DNA of 64,000 nt from Paenibacillus mucilaginosus 3016 (GTDB lineage Bacteria; Bacillota; Bacilli; Paenibacillales; NBRC-103111), in contig NC_016935.1 of NCBI RefSeq assembly GCF_000250655.1, positions 5,226,001-5,290,000 on the forward strand, given 5' to 3'. A program made the translations under genes and the position numbers. The notes under the pieces are model-generated. The model saw only the letters and a program-made list of their open reading frames with translations, was not told where the DNA came from and searched no databases. This document shows, one piece after another, positions 16,535 to 24,244 of the stretch; positions within the stretch are counted from its first letter, which is position 1; each line of letters begins with the position of its first letter.

Positions 16535-17047
16535 TTATGCACTTTTTAACGAGGGCTCGGAGCTCTTTCTTGGATTCAACATCTGCTGAAGATAAGGCAG
16601 GATCCAGCGGTCTGCGCCGATTCTGGAAGAGTTGGCGGCCGCAGCGACAAGCAGCAGCTCCAGCACGATCATCTGGGGATTCGTACTGAGGGTACCCGAG
16701 AACAGGTACGAAAAATTCATAAGAATACCCATCAGCGCGGCGAACGTGGTGAATGTACCGAGGAGAAGGCCGAGACCTACGAGCAGTTCACCCCAAGGGA
16801 CCACTACATTGAACAGGCCCACATTCGGGATGGCAACCCCCTGCAGGAAATCCGCCCACCAGGACTGCACCGAAGGATTCTCTCCCTCAGCTTTCTTGAC
16901 CGCACCCTGCAGGAAGCCTTCCGCATTGAACGAACCGCCGGCAATCTTCCCCCATCCCGCCTTCAGCCAGATCCACCCGAGATAAATTCGTAAAGCAGTC
17001 AAAACAAAGCTGACAAGCAAATTGTTCTGCAAGAACCGGATCAACAT
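16535..17047 (-). CDS. DoxX-family membrane protein
   Basis: A 170-residue integral membrane protein with four hydrophobic segments: VSFVLTALRIYLGWIWLKAG, a long central pair around NVVVPWGELLVGLGLLLG and FAALMGILMNFSYLFSG, and MIVLELLLVAAAAN. The W-K-x-G-x-x-K region after the first helix and the PWGE motif are usual in DoxX/MauE-like proteins. Biochemical roles in this family are varied (quinone-linked thiol or sulfite chemistry in some members), so no reaction is assigned. GGGAGG lies 6 nt before ATG. It stands alone between two terminators. Confidence 0.88.
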   Translation of the reverse strand: MLIRFLQNNLLVSFVLTALRIYLGWIWLKAGWGKIAGGSFNAEGFLQGAVKKAEGENPSVQSWWADFLQGVAIPNVGLFNVVVPWGELLVGLGLLLGTFTTFAALMGILMNFSYLFSGTLSTNPQMIVLELLLVAAAANSSRIGADRWILPYLQQMLNPRKSSEPSLKSA

Positions 17048-17174
17048 TAAAATCCCTCCCCACTCTTTTGGTCGATCTATAAAATATTTGTATTACCCTT
17101 ATTATTAAAAATATCCCGTATTCTGTCAATCTACTTTACATAAACTTTGCAATTCATTAGACACAAGGCTGACG

Positions 17175-17204
17175 CAAAAAGACCGCCTGCAAATACAGGC
17201 AGCC
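17175..17204 (-). terminator. Intrinsic terminator of the VOC/sigma/NUDIX unit
   Basis: On the minus strand GGCTGCCTG, a 6-nt loop, CAGGCGGTC and TTTTT. It follows the VOC gene by about 60 nt. It shares the GGCTGCC...GGC(G/C) plan with the terminators at 19419 and 28841. Confidence 0.8.
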
Positions 17205-17264
17205 TAAGGTGAAGGTTCGTTGCCGTTCCGGTTCTCTCCCATTGCTGTTAAGTACTACGACTGG

Positions 17265-17741
17265 TCAGGACGTGACCGGCTGGAACAGACGGGAGCGCAG
17301 CCTCTCCGTTTCCTCCGGTGTCCGGTGAACACGGACGCATTCGTTCACATCGAATTTATTGCCATCCGGGTCATAGAAGACAAAGTTGATGCCGCAGCTG
17401 CCGCGGTCCTCCGGCCCCTCCGTCTGGACGCCGCTTGATTGCAGGCGCTCATACAGCACTTCGATCCGCCTCACTTCGAAGGTCATCCGGAACATGGCTT
17501 CGCCTGCCTTGTTCGGGAACTGATTGTCGATCGGCCCCTCCGTTTCGACCAAATGCAGCCATTGGCCGTCCGACAGCTTCAGAATGACCTGCGATTCCGC
17601 CGGGTTGAACGGGACGGCATACTCCAGCCCAAAATGGCGCTGCCACCACGCCGCGGAATCCAAGGGACTGCGTACCGGGATATAAACGGAACACACCGCC
17701 TTTAATGCACTGCCTGCTACCCCATGATTTTTGCTGTTCAT
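17265..17741 (-). CDS. VOC (glyoxalase/bleomycin-resistance) family protein
   Basis: A 158-residue vicinal-oxygen-chelate protein. The pattern CSVYIPVRSPLDSAAWWQRHFGLEY in the first half and MTFEVRRIEVLYERLQSSGV then FVFYDPDGNKFDVNE in the second half marks the paired beta-alpha-beta-beta-beta modules. The metal-site Glu is in the last motif. The start at ATG 17741 is chosen because GAAGGG lies 9 nt upstream. It follows the sigma-factor gene by 68 nt on the same strand. Substrate unknown; a resistance or detoxification role is possible. Confidence 0.85.
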   Translation of the reverse strand: MNSKNHGVAGSALKAVCSVYIPVRSPLDSAAWWQRHFGLEYAVPFNPAESQVILKLSDGQWLHLVETEGPIDNQFPNKAGEAMFRMTFEVRRIEVLYERLQSSGVQTEGPEDRGSCGINFVFYDPDGNKFDVNECVRVHRTPEETERLRSRLFQPVTS

Positions 17742-17809
17742 ACGCAGCATCCCTTCGTTTATGATCCATGCACTCAATAAACGGTCCAACGAGGCCAAAC
17801 CAAACAACG

Positions 17810-18523
17810 TTATGTACTTTTTTTCGAAATCACTTGAAACCAATGGCCGTCGGGGTCCCGGAACGTAAACTGCAGCCGGTCTCCTTGCACTTGAAGCCGG
17901 GTAAGCCGGATTCCTTCCCTCGACAATCCGATGTATGCCCTCAGGATAGCCTGGGGGTCTCGCCGGCGGAAGGCGTCGGCCAGCGCATCCATATCGACGG
18001 GGGCCTCCGTCTTCCGGCCCGCGGCACGGGAAAGCGGTGACGGCCCCTGGGCCAGCTGCCGGAGCCTGACCCTTGCTCGGCCCAAGCTGACCTGGACGGC
18101 GGCCTCCTTCATCTGAAGGTACCCGGCGGTTTCTTTGGCCGTAAAATCAAATACGTCCATCAGCAGCAGGATTACGCCCAGTCGGGGTGGAAGCCGCTCG
18201 GCCAGCTGCTCCAGCAGCTCCCGGGTCGTTAAGGATGGATCCGCAGCAGCCTCCTCCTTCGTCTCTTCCCAGGGAACGCCTTGGATTTTATGCTTTCGCT
18301 GTTCATCGATCCAGGCATTCTTCGCGATCCGGTATACGAACGCTTTCGTCACCGGCCTCTGCGGCTGGCGGCGGACCGCCTCCATCAGCTTCATAGCAGT
18401 GTCTTGAGCCAAATCCTCCGCGTCCCACCAACTGCCGGTGATCCTCAAACAGTACGGCAGCAGAATGGGGGTCCAGTCGGTCATCCATTTCCCTTCGGTC
18501 ATAGAAGCGGATTCCACCTTCAT
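17810..18523 (-). CDS. ECF-type RNA polymerase sigma factor with C-terminal extension
   Basis: A 237-residue sigma-70-family factor. Region 2 is visible in LLPYCLRITGSWWDAEDLAQDTAMKLMEAV and the helix FVYRIAKNAWIDEQRKHK. Region 4 is LAERLPPRLGVILLLMDVFDFTAKETAGYLQMKEAAVQVSLGRARVRLRQL. About 80 further residues follow, starting MDALADAFRRRDPQAILRAY and ending FRDPDGHWFQV. This recalls the SnoaL-like or VOC-like tails that regulate some ECF groups. Its ATG overlaps the NUDIX stop as ATGA, so the genes are probably translationally coupled. A downstream ATG at 18484 with GAAGGG is a possible alternative start. No anti-sigma gene is adjacent. Confidence 0.85.
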   Translation of the reverse strand: MKVESASMTEGKWMTDWTPILLPYCLRITGSWWDAEDLAQDTAMKLMEAVRRQPQRPVTKAFVYRIAKNAWIDEQRKHKIQGVPWEETKEEAAADPSLTTRELLEQLAERLPPRLGVILLLMDVFDFTAKETAGYLQMKEAAVQVSLGRARVRLRQLAQGPSPLSRAAGRKTEAPVDMDALADAFRRRDPQAILRAYIGLSREGIRLTRLQVQGDRLQFTFRDPDGHWFQVISKKST

Positions 18524-18921
18524 GCCAGCAGGTTCATTTCATGCAGCCGGTCAAAAATGATCTGATTCACGGAAGACACGCGTTCGCGGTCCGCGTAAGC
18601 GAGCCAGGCGATCTCTGCGATCTCGGAGGCCGGGCACAGCTCCCCTTCGTAGTCCGCAAGGTAACAAGCCATGCGGACCCTCACGCCCTCCGCCTTCCCG
18701 TGCGCCTGCGCTTCGAACGTCCCGAGAGGCGATATCGTGCCGGGAAGGATCCGGACGGACAGCTCCTCTTCGATCTCGCGTACAAGCGTGTCGGTATCGC
18801 TCTCGCCCGCCTCCCGTTTGCCGCCGGGCATATAATAGATGTCTTTGCCCTTGGAGCGCGCGCACAGAATCCGGCCCTCCCGCAGATGAACCCAGGCGAT
18901 TTTATCGATATGTCCGGTCAA
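18520..18921 (-). CDS. NUDIX hydrolase
   Basis: A 133-residue NUDIX pyrophosphohydrolase that would cleave a nucleoside-diphosphate-linked substrate. The NUDIX box is GGKREAGESDTDTLVREIEEEL, shown at about residues 35-57, with the usual G-x5-E-x7-RE-x-x-EE pattern. Leu replaces the usual late Gly. The TTG at 18921 is preferred because AAGGAAGG ends 9 nt before it; a GTG at 18930 lies directly against that site. It overlaps the sigma-factor gene by 4 nt, an unusual pairing that suggests joint expression. Substrate unknown. Confidence 0.85.
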   Translation of the reverse strand: MTGHIDKIAWVHLREGRILCARSKGKDIYYMPGGKREAGESDTDTLVREIEEELSVRILPGTISPLGTFEAQAHGKAEGVRVRMACYLADYEGELCPASEIAEIAWLAYADRERVSSVNQIIFDRLHEMNLLA

Positions 18922-19228
18922 CCCGCTCACCCTTCCTTTTCTAAAATAGACACGTTATCTTCGATTCTATCATACCTCCCTGCTGCGGTTATAGGGCTTG
19001 ATTCCACTGCCCTGCCAGCTTTCGCACGTGCGCCCTTGCGCGTTCAGGGGTCAAACGTAACCTGAATCTTCTCCGCCCCATCCGTCTGCAGTCCCACCGT
19101 ATAGACTCTGAGGAAAAACCTCTTCTCCCTATAGGGCCGGCCAAATATAAGTTCGATTAAAACTTTTCCCCAACCACCCAATAGGTTAAACTGGTAAACA
19201 AATGAAAAAGTAAAAGGCGGTGAACGAA

Positions 19229-19351
19229 ATGGAGCCCCTTCTCCCTAATTTCATTGGCGCCCTCGTTCAGCATGGTGCAGCCCTTCTCGTGACCTTCGCG
19301 GTTGTAGCGCTGGTGATCGCCCTCGTGCTGCGGACCGGGAACAAATATTGA
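19229..19351 (+). CDS. Small single-helix membrane protein
   Basis: A 40-residue reading frame, ATG 19229 to TGA 19349-19351, preceded by AAAGGCGGTG 6 nt upstream. It reads as a short polar N-terminus, one hydrophobic helix GAALLVTFAVVALVIALVLR and the tail TGNKY. It is the only plus-strand gene between two minus-strand units. The hydrophobic pattern and site make coding plausible. No family is recognised. Confidence 0.5.
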   Translation: MEPLLPNFIGALVQHGAALLVTFAVVALVIALVLRTGNKY

Positions 19352-19418
19352 GCCCTCACCGGCGGTAGTGATCCCTTCATTATCCCTGACAGGCCGATCT
19401 TCTCCCCCGCCACATGCC

Positions 19419-19447
19419 AAAAAGGCCGCCGGTCAGACCGGCAGCCT
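19419..19447 (-). terminator. Intrinsic terminator after the SDR gene
   Basis: On the minus strand AGGCTGCCGG, loop TCTGA, CCGGCGGCC, then TTTTT. It is about 170 nt after the SDR stop, and the interval holds only a doubtful 51-codon frame. Confidence 0.85.
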
Positions 19448-19616
19448 AAGCTAAAGCTGCATCCCCTTGGGGTAACGGGTACAGCTCCCGCCCGACGCTC
19501 CTCTCCTATCCTTCACGAGATCCGGACCGCCGTACGCCTTCACTTCAAGACGGAAAGCATTCTGCCCGCCGCCCGTGCGCGCCCACACGGTCAAGGTCGT
19601 CATCATGCAGGGTGCG

Positions 19617-20330
19617 TCAGATGGGCATGGCTTCTCCACGATAATCGATAAACACAAACGGGCCCGGAGCCGGAACCGTCCGGCGTTCGATCAAATCCGC
19701 AATCCCGCGGGCCGATGCCTCCGGATCTCCCGGCGCCTGCTCTCCGCCCATATCCGTCCGGATCCAGCCGGGATGAACGGCATAGACGGCAATGTCTCTG
19801 GCGTGGAGCTGCCGGTGCAGCTGCTGCGAGAACATATTCAGCGCCGCCTTCGACAGGGCGTACGGGTAGTCACCTCCATAGGCGTTCGTGAAGCTCCCCG
19901 CCTCCGAAGAGATATTGACAATGCACCCCGCCCGGTCACCGAACAGCGGAAGACAGTGCTTCACGATCCGCATCGGCCCGTACAGGTTGATCTCCATAGA
20001 GGCGGCCATGTCCGCAAAGTCCAGCTGCTCGATGGCGGTTTCGCGCCCCGCCAGGATCGCCGCGTTGTTGACGATCGCATCCAGCTCGATACCGCTGCTC
20101 TTCCACGCGGCGGCCGCCTCAGCGATCCCCGTTTCATCCGCCACATCCAGCGATGCGGTCTGCAGCCGGCCTGGAAACGCCCCAGCCAAATCGTACAATC
20201 GCCGGTTCCGTTCGCTCGGCTGTCCCGCTTCCCCTCGGACGCCCGCGATCACGGAATGCCCCCGCTGCAGCAGCTCCGCCGTGAGGGCATACCCGAGTCC
20301 CCGGTTCGCACCGGTAACCAATATATTCAT
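19617..20330 (-). CDS. Short-chain dehydrogenase/reductase
   Basis: A 237-residue Rossmann-fold oxidoreductase using NAD(P)H. The coenzyme motif TGANRGLG is at residues 6-13, NNAAILAG follows in the middle, ISSEAGS precedes the catalytic Tyr and Lys in YPYALSKAA, and HPGWIRTDMGG closes the active site. GGAGG lies 6 nt before ATG 20330. It resembles the CsgA/carbonyl-reductase-like SDRs. It starts 13 nt after the VOC gene stop, so both are probably one operon. Substrate not predictable. Confidence 0.92.
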   Translation of the reverse strand: MNILVTGANRGLGYALTAELLQRGHSVIAGVRGEAGQPSERNRRLYDLAGAFPGRLQTASLDVADETGIAEAAAAWKSSGIELDAIVNNAAILAGRETAIEQLDFADMAASMEINLYGPMRIVKHCLPLFGDRAGCIVNISSEAGSFTNAYGGDYPYALSKAALNMFSQQLHRQLHARDIAVYAVHPGWIRTDMGGEQAPGDPEASARGIADLIERRTVPAPGPFVFIDYRGEAMPI

Positions 20331-20343
20331 CCTGAGCCTCCTG

Positions 20344-20808
20344 CTACGCATGGGGTTTGTCGTTCTCGAGCAGCTCGATCATCACCTTCAAGTCCTTGAG
20401 CGTGTCCATATATGCATAACGTCCGCCGGTGTATTCGCCATTCTGCAGCAGCGGCATCCCGCTGCGCTCCAGCACCATGACCTTCTCCTTCATTCCCTCG
20501 ATGGCAAAAGCGATATGATGCACGCCCTCCCCGTCTTTGTCGAGACACTCACGCCAGACGCTCGGCTCCTGATCCGGTTCGATCAGCTCCAGCTGCAGAG
20601 AGCCCATGTCGAAGAAGGCGAGCTTGGCCCGGCCTTCGGTCCGCTGTCCCCGGTATTCGGTCTGGGCTTCCTCCACCGGACCGGTGATGATCCACTGGGG
20701 CTTGTCCACGCCGAAGAAGTCGGCATACGCCTGTGAAGTCTTCTCAATATCATGAACGAGAATCCCGATTTGCGTGATCGTTTTCGTGCCGAGCAGGTTG
20801 GTTTCCAT
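20344..20808 (-). CDS. VOC-family protein, glyoxalase/epimerase-like
   Basis: A 154-residue vicinal-oxygen-chelate protein. TQIGILVHDIEKTSQAYADFFG starts the first module with metal-ligand His, and GEGVHHIAFAIEGMKEKV starts the second. LELIEPDQEPSVW and the C-terminal LKVMIELLEND supply the usual Glu ligands. The ATG at 20808 follows AAGGAGG by 8 nt. It is the first gene of a two-gene unit with the SDR. The pattern is close to methylmalonyl-CoA epimerase-like or lactoylglutathione-lyase-like members, but the reaction is not certain. Confidence 0.88.
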   Translation of the reverse strand: METNLLGTKTITQIGILVHDIEKTSQAYADFFGVDKPQWIITGPVEEAQTEYRGQRTEGRAKLAFFDMGSLQLELIEPDQEPSVWRECLDKDGEGVHHIAFAIEGMKEKVMVLERSGMPLLQNGEYTGGRYAYMDTLKDLKVMIELLENDKPHA

Positions 20809-20824
20809 GAATGAGGCCTCCTTG

Positions 20825-20868
20825 GATATGCTTATTTGATATGCTTTTTGGTTTGCTTCTATTTGATA
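20825..20868 (-). promoter_or_regulatory. Direct repeats upstream of the VOC/SDR unit
   Basis: TATTTGATA occurs at 20833-20841 and again at 20860-20868, 27 nt apart. GATATGCTT occurs twice at 20825-20833 and 20838-20846. A TATACT-like box lies just upstream on the minus strand. The repeats lie between the divergent VOC and DUF817 genes and could bind a regulator. Confidence 0.4.
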
Positions 20869-21009
20869 AGTATATAGGAAAAGGTAGGTAAGCGGATAGA
20901 TCACGAATCTTCTTTTTCTTGCAGTATTCTTATCTTTCCTCGGATAAGGAACCCGGGTGAGCAACATGGACGACCGCTTCGTCGTCTGATTCATCAGTGA
21001 GGTGATTTC

Positions 21010-21849
21010 ATGAGGCTGACCGCCGACCCATCAATAGGCTTCTTCCGCTCCCGCGTTCCCCTGCTCAAGGACCTGCTCCACTTTACTTACAAGGAGGCGC
21101 TGTGCTGCGTCTTTCCTCTCGTCATCTTCCTTGCACTGGCTGTAACCAAGGTGGTATCGGTTCCCTATCTTCCCCGTTATGATGCGATTCTCCTGATCTG
21201 CCTGGCGGCCCAAGCTCTGATGATCCGCTTCCGGCTGGAAACCGTGGATGAGCTCAAGGTGATCACCTTGTTTCACGTCATCGGACTCTGCCTCGAACTG
21301 TTCAAAATCCACATGGGATCCTGGTCCTATCCGGGCGAAGGCTGGAGCAAGCTGGCGGGCGTGCCGCTGTACAGCGGATTCATGTATGCCAGTGTGGCGA
21401 GTTACATATGCCAGGCTTGGAAACGGTTTAACCTCCGGTTCGAGCACTGGCCGGCCGCTCCCCTGACGCTCCTTTTATCCGTCTGCATTTACCTGAACTT
21501 TTTTACGCACCATTTCATCTATGACTTCCGCTGGATTCTGATCCTCGGCCTGCTGGCCGCCTTCCGCCGGTGCCGTGTACACTTCACCGTATCCACCACT
21601 TCCTATGCCATGCCGGCCCTGCTCTCCTTCCTTCTGATCGGCTTCTTCATCTGGCTGGCGGAGAACATCTCTACTTATCTCGGCGCATGGGCGTATCCGG
21701 ATCAGCTCCATTCCTGGCGGATCGTGCATTGGGGCAAAATCACTTCATGGTTCCTGCTCGTGATCATTTCCGTCCTGATTGTCGGGCAGCTGAAGCTGTG
21801 GAAACAAGCCGTCACCTCCAAGAACGTCAGTGAGCGGCCTGTGGAATGA
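21010..21849 (+). CDS. DUF817-family integral membrane protein
   Basis: A 279-residue polytopic membrane protein with about eight hydrophobic segments. The conserved stretches FHVIGLCLELFKIHMGSWSY, FTHHFIYDFRW and WLAENISTYLGAWAYP fit the DUF817 (YoaT-like) family. GAGGTGATTTC precedes ATG. The function of the family is unknown to me. It is divergent from the VOC/SDR pair. The stretch from 21850 to 22020 holds a 30-codon frame without a ribosome site and nothing else I can support. Confidence 0.85.
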   Translation: MRLTADPSIGFFRSRVPLLKDLLHFTYKEALCCVFPLVIFLALAVTKVVSVPYLPRYDAILLICLAAQALMIRFRLETVDELKVITLFHVIGLCLELFKIHMGSWSYPGEGWSKLAGVPLYSGFMYASVASYICQAWKRFNLRFEHWPAAPLTLLLSVCIYLNFFTHHFIYDFRWILILGLLAAFRRCRVHFTVSTTSYAMPALLSFLLIGFFIWLAENISTYLGAWAYPDQLHSWRIVHWGKITSWFLLVIISVLIVGQLKLWKQAVTSKNVSERPVE

Positions 21850-22020
21850 GATGACAGCCCCTTCGGGATACCGGGGGAACATGCGAGCAGGTTGGGTAAG
21901 GAACTCCGGCCTTTTATAATGGTTTGGGATCTTGTAAAAATAAGAAAATCACAAGAGTGGAAACAAGTATATTGGAATCAAGTCTACGCTGCGTGTAAAA
22001 GGTTGTTGTGAATCGGAATG

Positions 22021-22055
22021 AAAAGAAGGCAGGGGCCTCTCAGGACCCCTGCCTT
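22021..22055 (-). terminator. Terminator of the stalk/propeller protein gene
   Basis: On the minus strand AAGGCAGGGG, a short loop, CCCCTGCCTT, then CTTTTC. It lies about 100 nt past the stop at 22153. Confidence 0.8.
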
Positions 22056-22152
22056 CCATACTTAACCCGCTCAATCTGCTCAAAGGTCAACCGGACAGCT
22101 CCATCATGGGAGCCCGGGGGATGCGACCCGCCGCTACACGTAAGGCAGCTTC

Positions 22153-23748
22153 TTAGGGCAGCTTCAGCTCCTTGATCTCTCCGCCTGCCGCCGAGATGAA
22201 GAGGAGCCGATCCCCGTATGCCCATGCCCCGGCGACCGGATCGGCTACAGCCAAGCGGAGCTCGCCGCTGCCATCCAGGATCTTCAGCCCATAATCGCCT
22301 CCCGCGGCAAGCTTGCAGAGCATGCTGCCGTTCAGGAACTGGACGCTGACGATGCCATCTCCCAGCACCAGTTCGTCCGCTCCGGACGATTCCGCCTTAT
22401 AGAGCTTCAGGGTGTCATTCTCACCTGGGGAGGTATAGAACAGTTGGCCGTCCACGATCTCGAACGTCCGGACTCTTTGATCGGATCGCTTCTGCTCGCC
22501 TGATCCGTCCAGCTGGGCTGAGTACAGAAGCTGGTCCCCGGATTTTACATAATAGAGCTTGTGATCGATGATCTTGAAGTGCTGCACATCCGCGTCCACC
22601 ACGAGTACGGTCTTGTCCGTCTTGAGATTGACCCGGTAGATCCGATTGAGGCGGTCCGCCTGGTCCGGATCCGGCGAAGCCATTACATAGACCTCGTCAC
22701 CGATGACGGCAGTCGAGCGATCGCCGCTGTAGGAACGCCCGCCTTCATTGCCGGCAATATACCAGCCATAGTAGAGCTTCGGATCCCCTGCCGCATGATC
22801 GTAAGTCCTCTGCTCTCCCTGGGGAGTGAGGTACAATCCTCCCGCATGCGGGGGCACGGCATGACTGATCACCAGCGTTCCCGACGGGGTTTCCCTGTAA
22901 TCCAGGTACCCCTGCTGGACCACGGCTCCTTTACCGTCCGGACCCACCCTGACATATATGTCCTTTCCCATGACCTGTCCGCCGATGTGATACGAGAAAT
23001 GCAGCTCATCATCCACTACCCGGAACCTCAGCGACTTGTTGATCCCGTAGCCCGTATCGGCCTCATAGGAATAAACCGGCTCTCGAGCCTTCAAATCCGT
23101 CTCCGGGCTGCGGTAGATGTGATAGTACTTCTCCTTGAGCTCGGTGTAATAGTAATACCCCTGGAAGAAAGCCATTTCCTGCTCCCCTGCTGATGCGGGA
23201 AGGTCCAGGACCTTCACCTGCGGATTAACGGAGGTGATCGAAAGTCCCGCTGCGGCGTCCCAGCGGTAATCCCAGCCGAATTCGTCATGAGCGAATTTCC
23301 AGGTCAGCGGGAAATACGTGATGTTATTGAACAGGAGCAGCGGATACGCTTCTTTGGCATTGTCCACTGCTTTGCCGTTGATCGTTACCGGGAAAGAGGG
23401 CACGGCGGCTCTCGCCGATGTACGACTGCGGGTATTCGAGGCATAAGGCGCGTACGAGGAGGTGACGTTTCCTTTGCCGATGCTCAGCCCCTTCTGGGCG
23501 CTCCAGCCCGTCTCCAGGCCGAGCAGCCGGCTGTCATACCAGGCCATCGGAACATAGGTGATATCCTTGTATACCAGAAGCGGGTACTGCCGGAACTCAC
23601 TCTTCACTTCACTGCCGTTGAACTTCACGGTGAACTTCGGCAGGGTGACGGTAACAAGGGGATCCGCCGCCCAGCCCTTGCCCGGGAACCCGGCCAGATT
23701 CAGCCCCAATACCGCGGCTGCGGCTGTCATTGCCATCTTGTGTTTCAC
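22153..23748 (-). CDS. Secreted stalk-domain protein with DUF5050-like propeller
   Basis: A 531-residue exported protein of unknown task. It starts at GTG 23748 with GGAAGGAG 9 nt upstream, and the signal peptide runs to about GKGWAA. Two copper-amine-oxidase-N-like stalk modules follow: FTVKFNGSEV...YPLLVYKDITYVPMAW and FPVTINGKAV...YPLLLFNNITYFPLTW. The remaining ~330 residues contain repeated short blades such as DKLYYVKSGDQLLYSAQLDG and DGQLFYTSPGEND, like the DUF5050/TolB-like propeller. Such proteins are common in Paenibacillus surface layers. It shares strand with the downstream-placed terminator only and seems monocistronic. Confidence 0.82.
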   Translation of the reverse strand: MKHKMAMTAAAAVLGLNLAGFPGKGWAADPLVTVTLPKFTVKFNGSEVKSEFRQYPLLVYKDITYVPMAWYDSRLLGLETGWSAQKGLSIGKGNVTSSYAPYASNTRSRTSARAAVPSFPVTINGKAVDNAKEAYPLLLFNNITYFPLTWKFAHDEFGWDYRWDAAAGLSITSVNPQVKVLDLPASAGEQEMAFFQGYYYYTELKEKYYHIYRSPETDLKAREPVYSYEADTGYGINKSLRFRVVDDELHFSYHIGGQVMGKDIYVRVGPDGKGAVVQQGYLDYRETPSGTLVISHAVPPHAGGLYLTPQGEQRTYDHAAGDPKLYYGWYIAGNEGGRSYSGDRSTAVIGDEVYVMASPDPDQADRLNRIYRVNLKTDKTVLVVDADVQHFKIIDHKLYYVKSGDQLLYSAQLDGSGEQKRSDQRVRTFEIVDGQLFYTSPGENDTLKLYKAESSGADELVLGDGIVSVQFLNGSMLCKLAAGGDYGLKILDGSGELRLAVADPVAGAWAYGDRLLFISAAGGEIKELKLP

Positions 23749-23837
23749 CTGATCTCGCTCCTTCCGCCTGATCTCGCTGTACTTCAGACGAAGGCGCCGG
23801 AGCTTTTGTTTCGGCATGGGCAGAATCCGAAGCTCAG

Positions 23838-23870
23838 AAAAAAAGAACCGCCGGTGCAACCACCGACGGC
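23838..23870 (-). terminator. Terminator after copZ-like gene
   Basis: On the minus strand CCGTCGGTG, a GTTG loop and CACCGGCGG are followed by TTCTTTTTTT, 14 nt after the stop at 23884. Confidence 0.85.
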
Positions 23871-23883
23871 CCTCCGCAGCTCC

Positions 23884-24084
23884 TTATACGATCCTGTAGC
23901 CTTTGCCTTCGATAGCATCCCGGATGGAGTTCATGTCCACACGGCTTTCGTCATATTCCACCCGTACGGTCTGGCTGGCCAGATCCACCTGTCCCTCGGC
24001 CCCGATGTTCCGCAGTGCGCCTTCCACGGAATCCGCACAGCTCTCGCAGGTCATGCCCGCTACCCTCAATCTGGCTTCACTCAC
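23884..24084 (-). CDS. copZ: Heavy-metal-associated domain protein, copper chaperone CopZ-like
   Basis: A 66-residue HMA-domain protein. GMTCESCADSVEGAL holds the CxxC copper(I)-binding pair and the rest follows the beta-alpha-beta-beta-alpha-beta pattern to the C-terminus. The GTG at 24084 is chosen because GGAG lies 10 nt upstream and the family starts here. A longer frame from 24156 adds an atypical basic tail. It stands alone with its own terminator. No CopA or CsoR gene is nearby. Copper trafficking is inferred from the family. Confidence 0.9.
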   Translation of the reverse strand: MSEARLRVAGMTCESCADSVEGALRNIGAEGQVDLASQTVRVEYDESRVDMNSIRDAIEGKGYRIV

Positions 24085-24244
24085 TCGTTCTTCGCTCCTT
24101 TGGCTTGCTTGTTTTTTCCACCATGCCTTAGTGTAGCTCGAAGGGCTCTTCCCCATTCATCCGTCCGGAATTATGCTCTACTCACGAACGCCAAACAACC
24201 AGCCCCCAGCAGGACCGGTCGTTGGATAAGAGCGCTTGAGCTTA

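Noticed and set aside
19451..19657. Minus-strand frame between the SDR stop and its terminator
   Set aside because: Its plausible start (MMTTLTVWARTGGGQ) lacks a Shine-Dalgarno sequence and the composition is unremarkable. It may be an untranslated tail.
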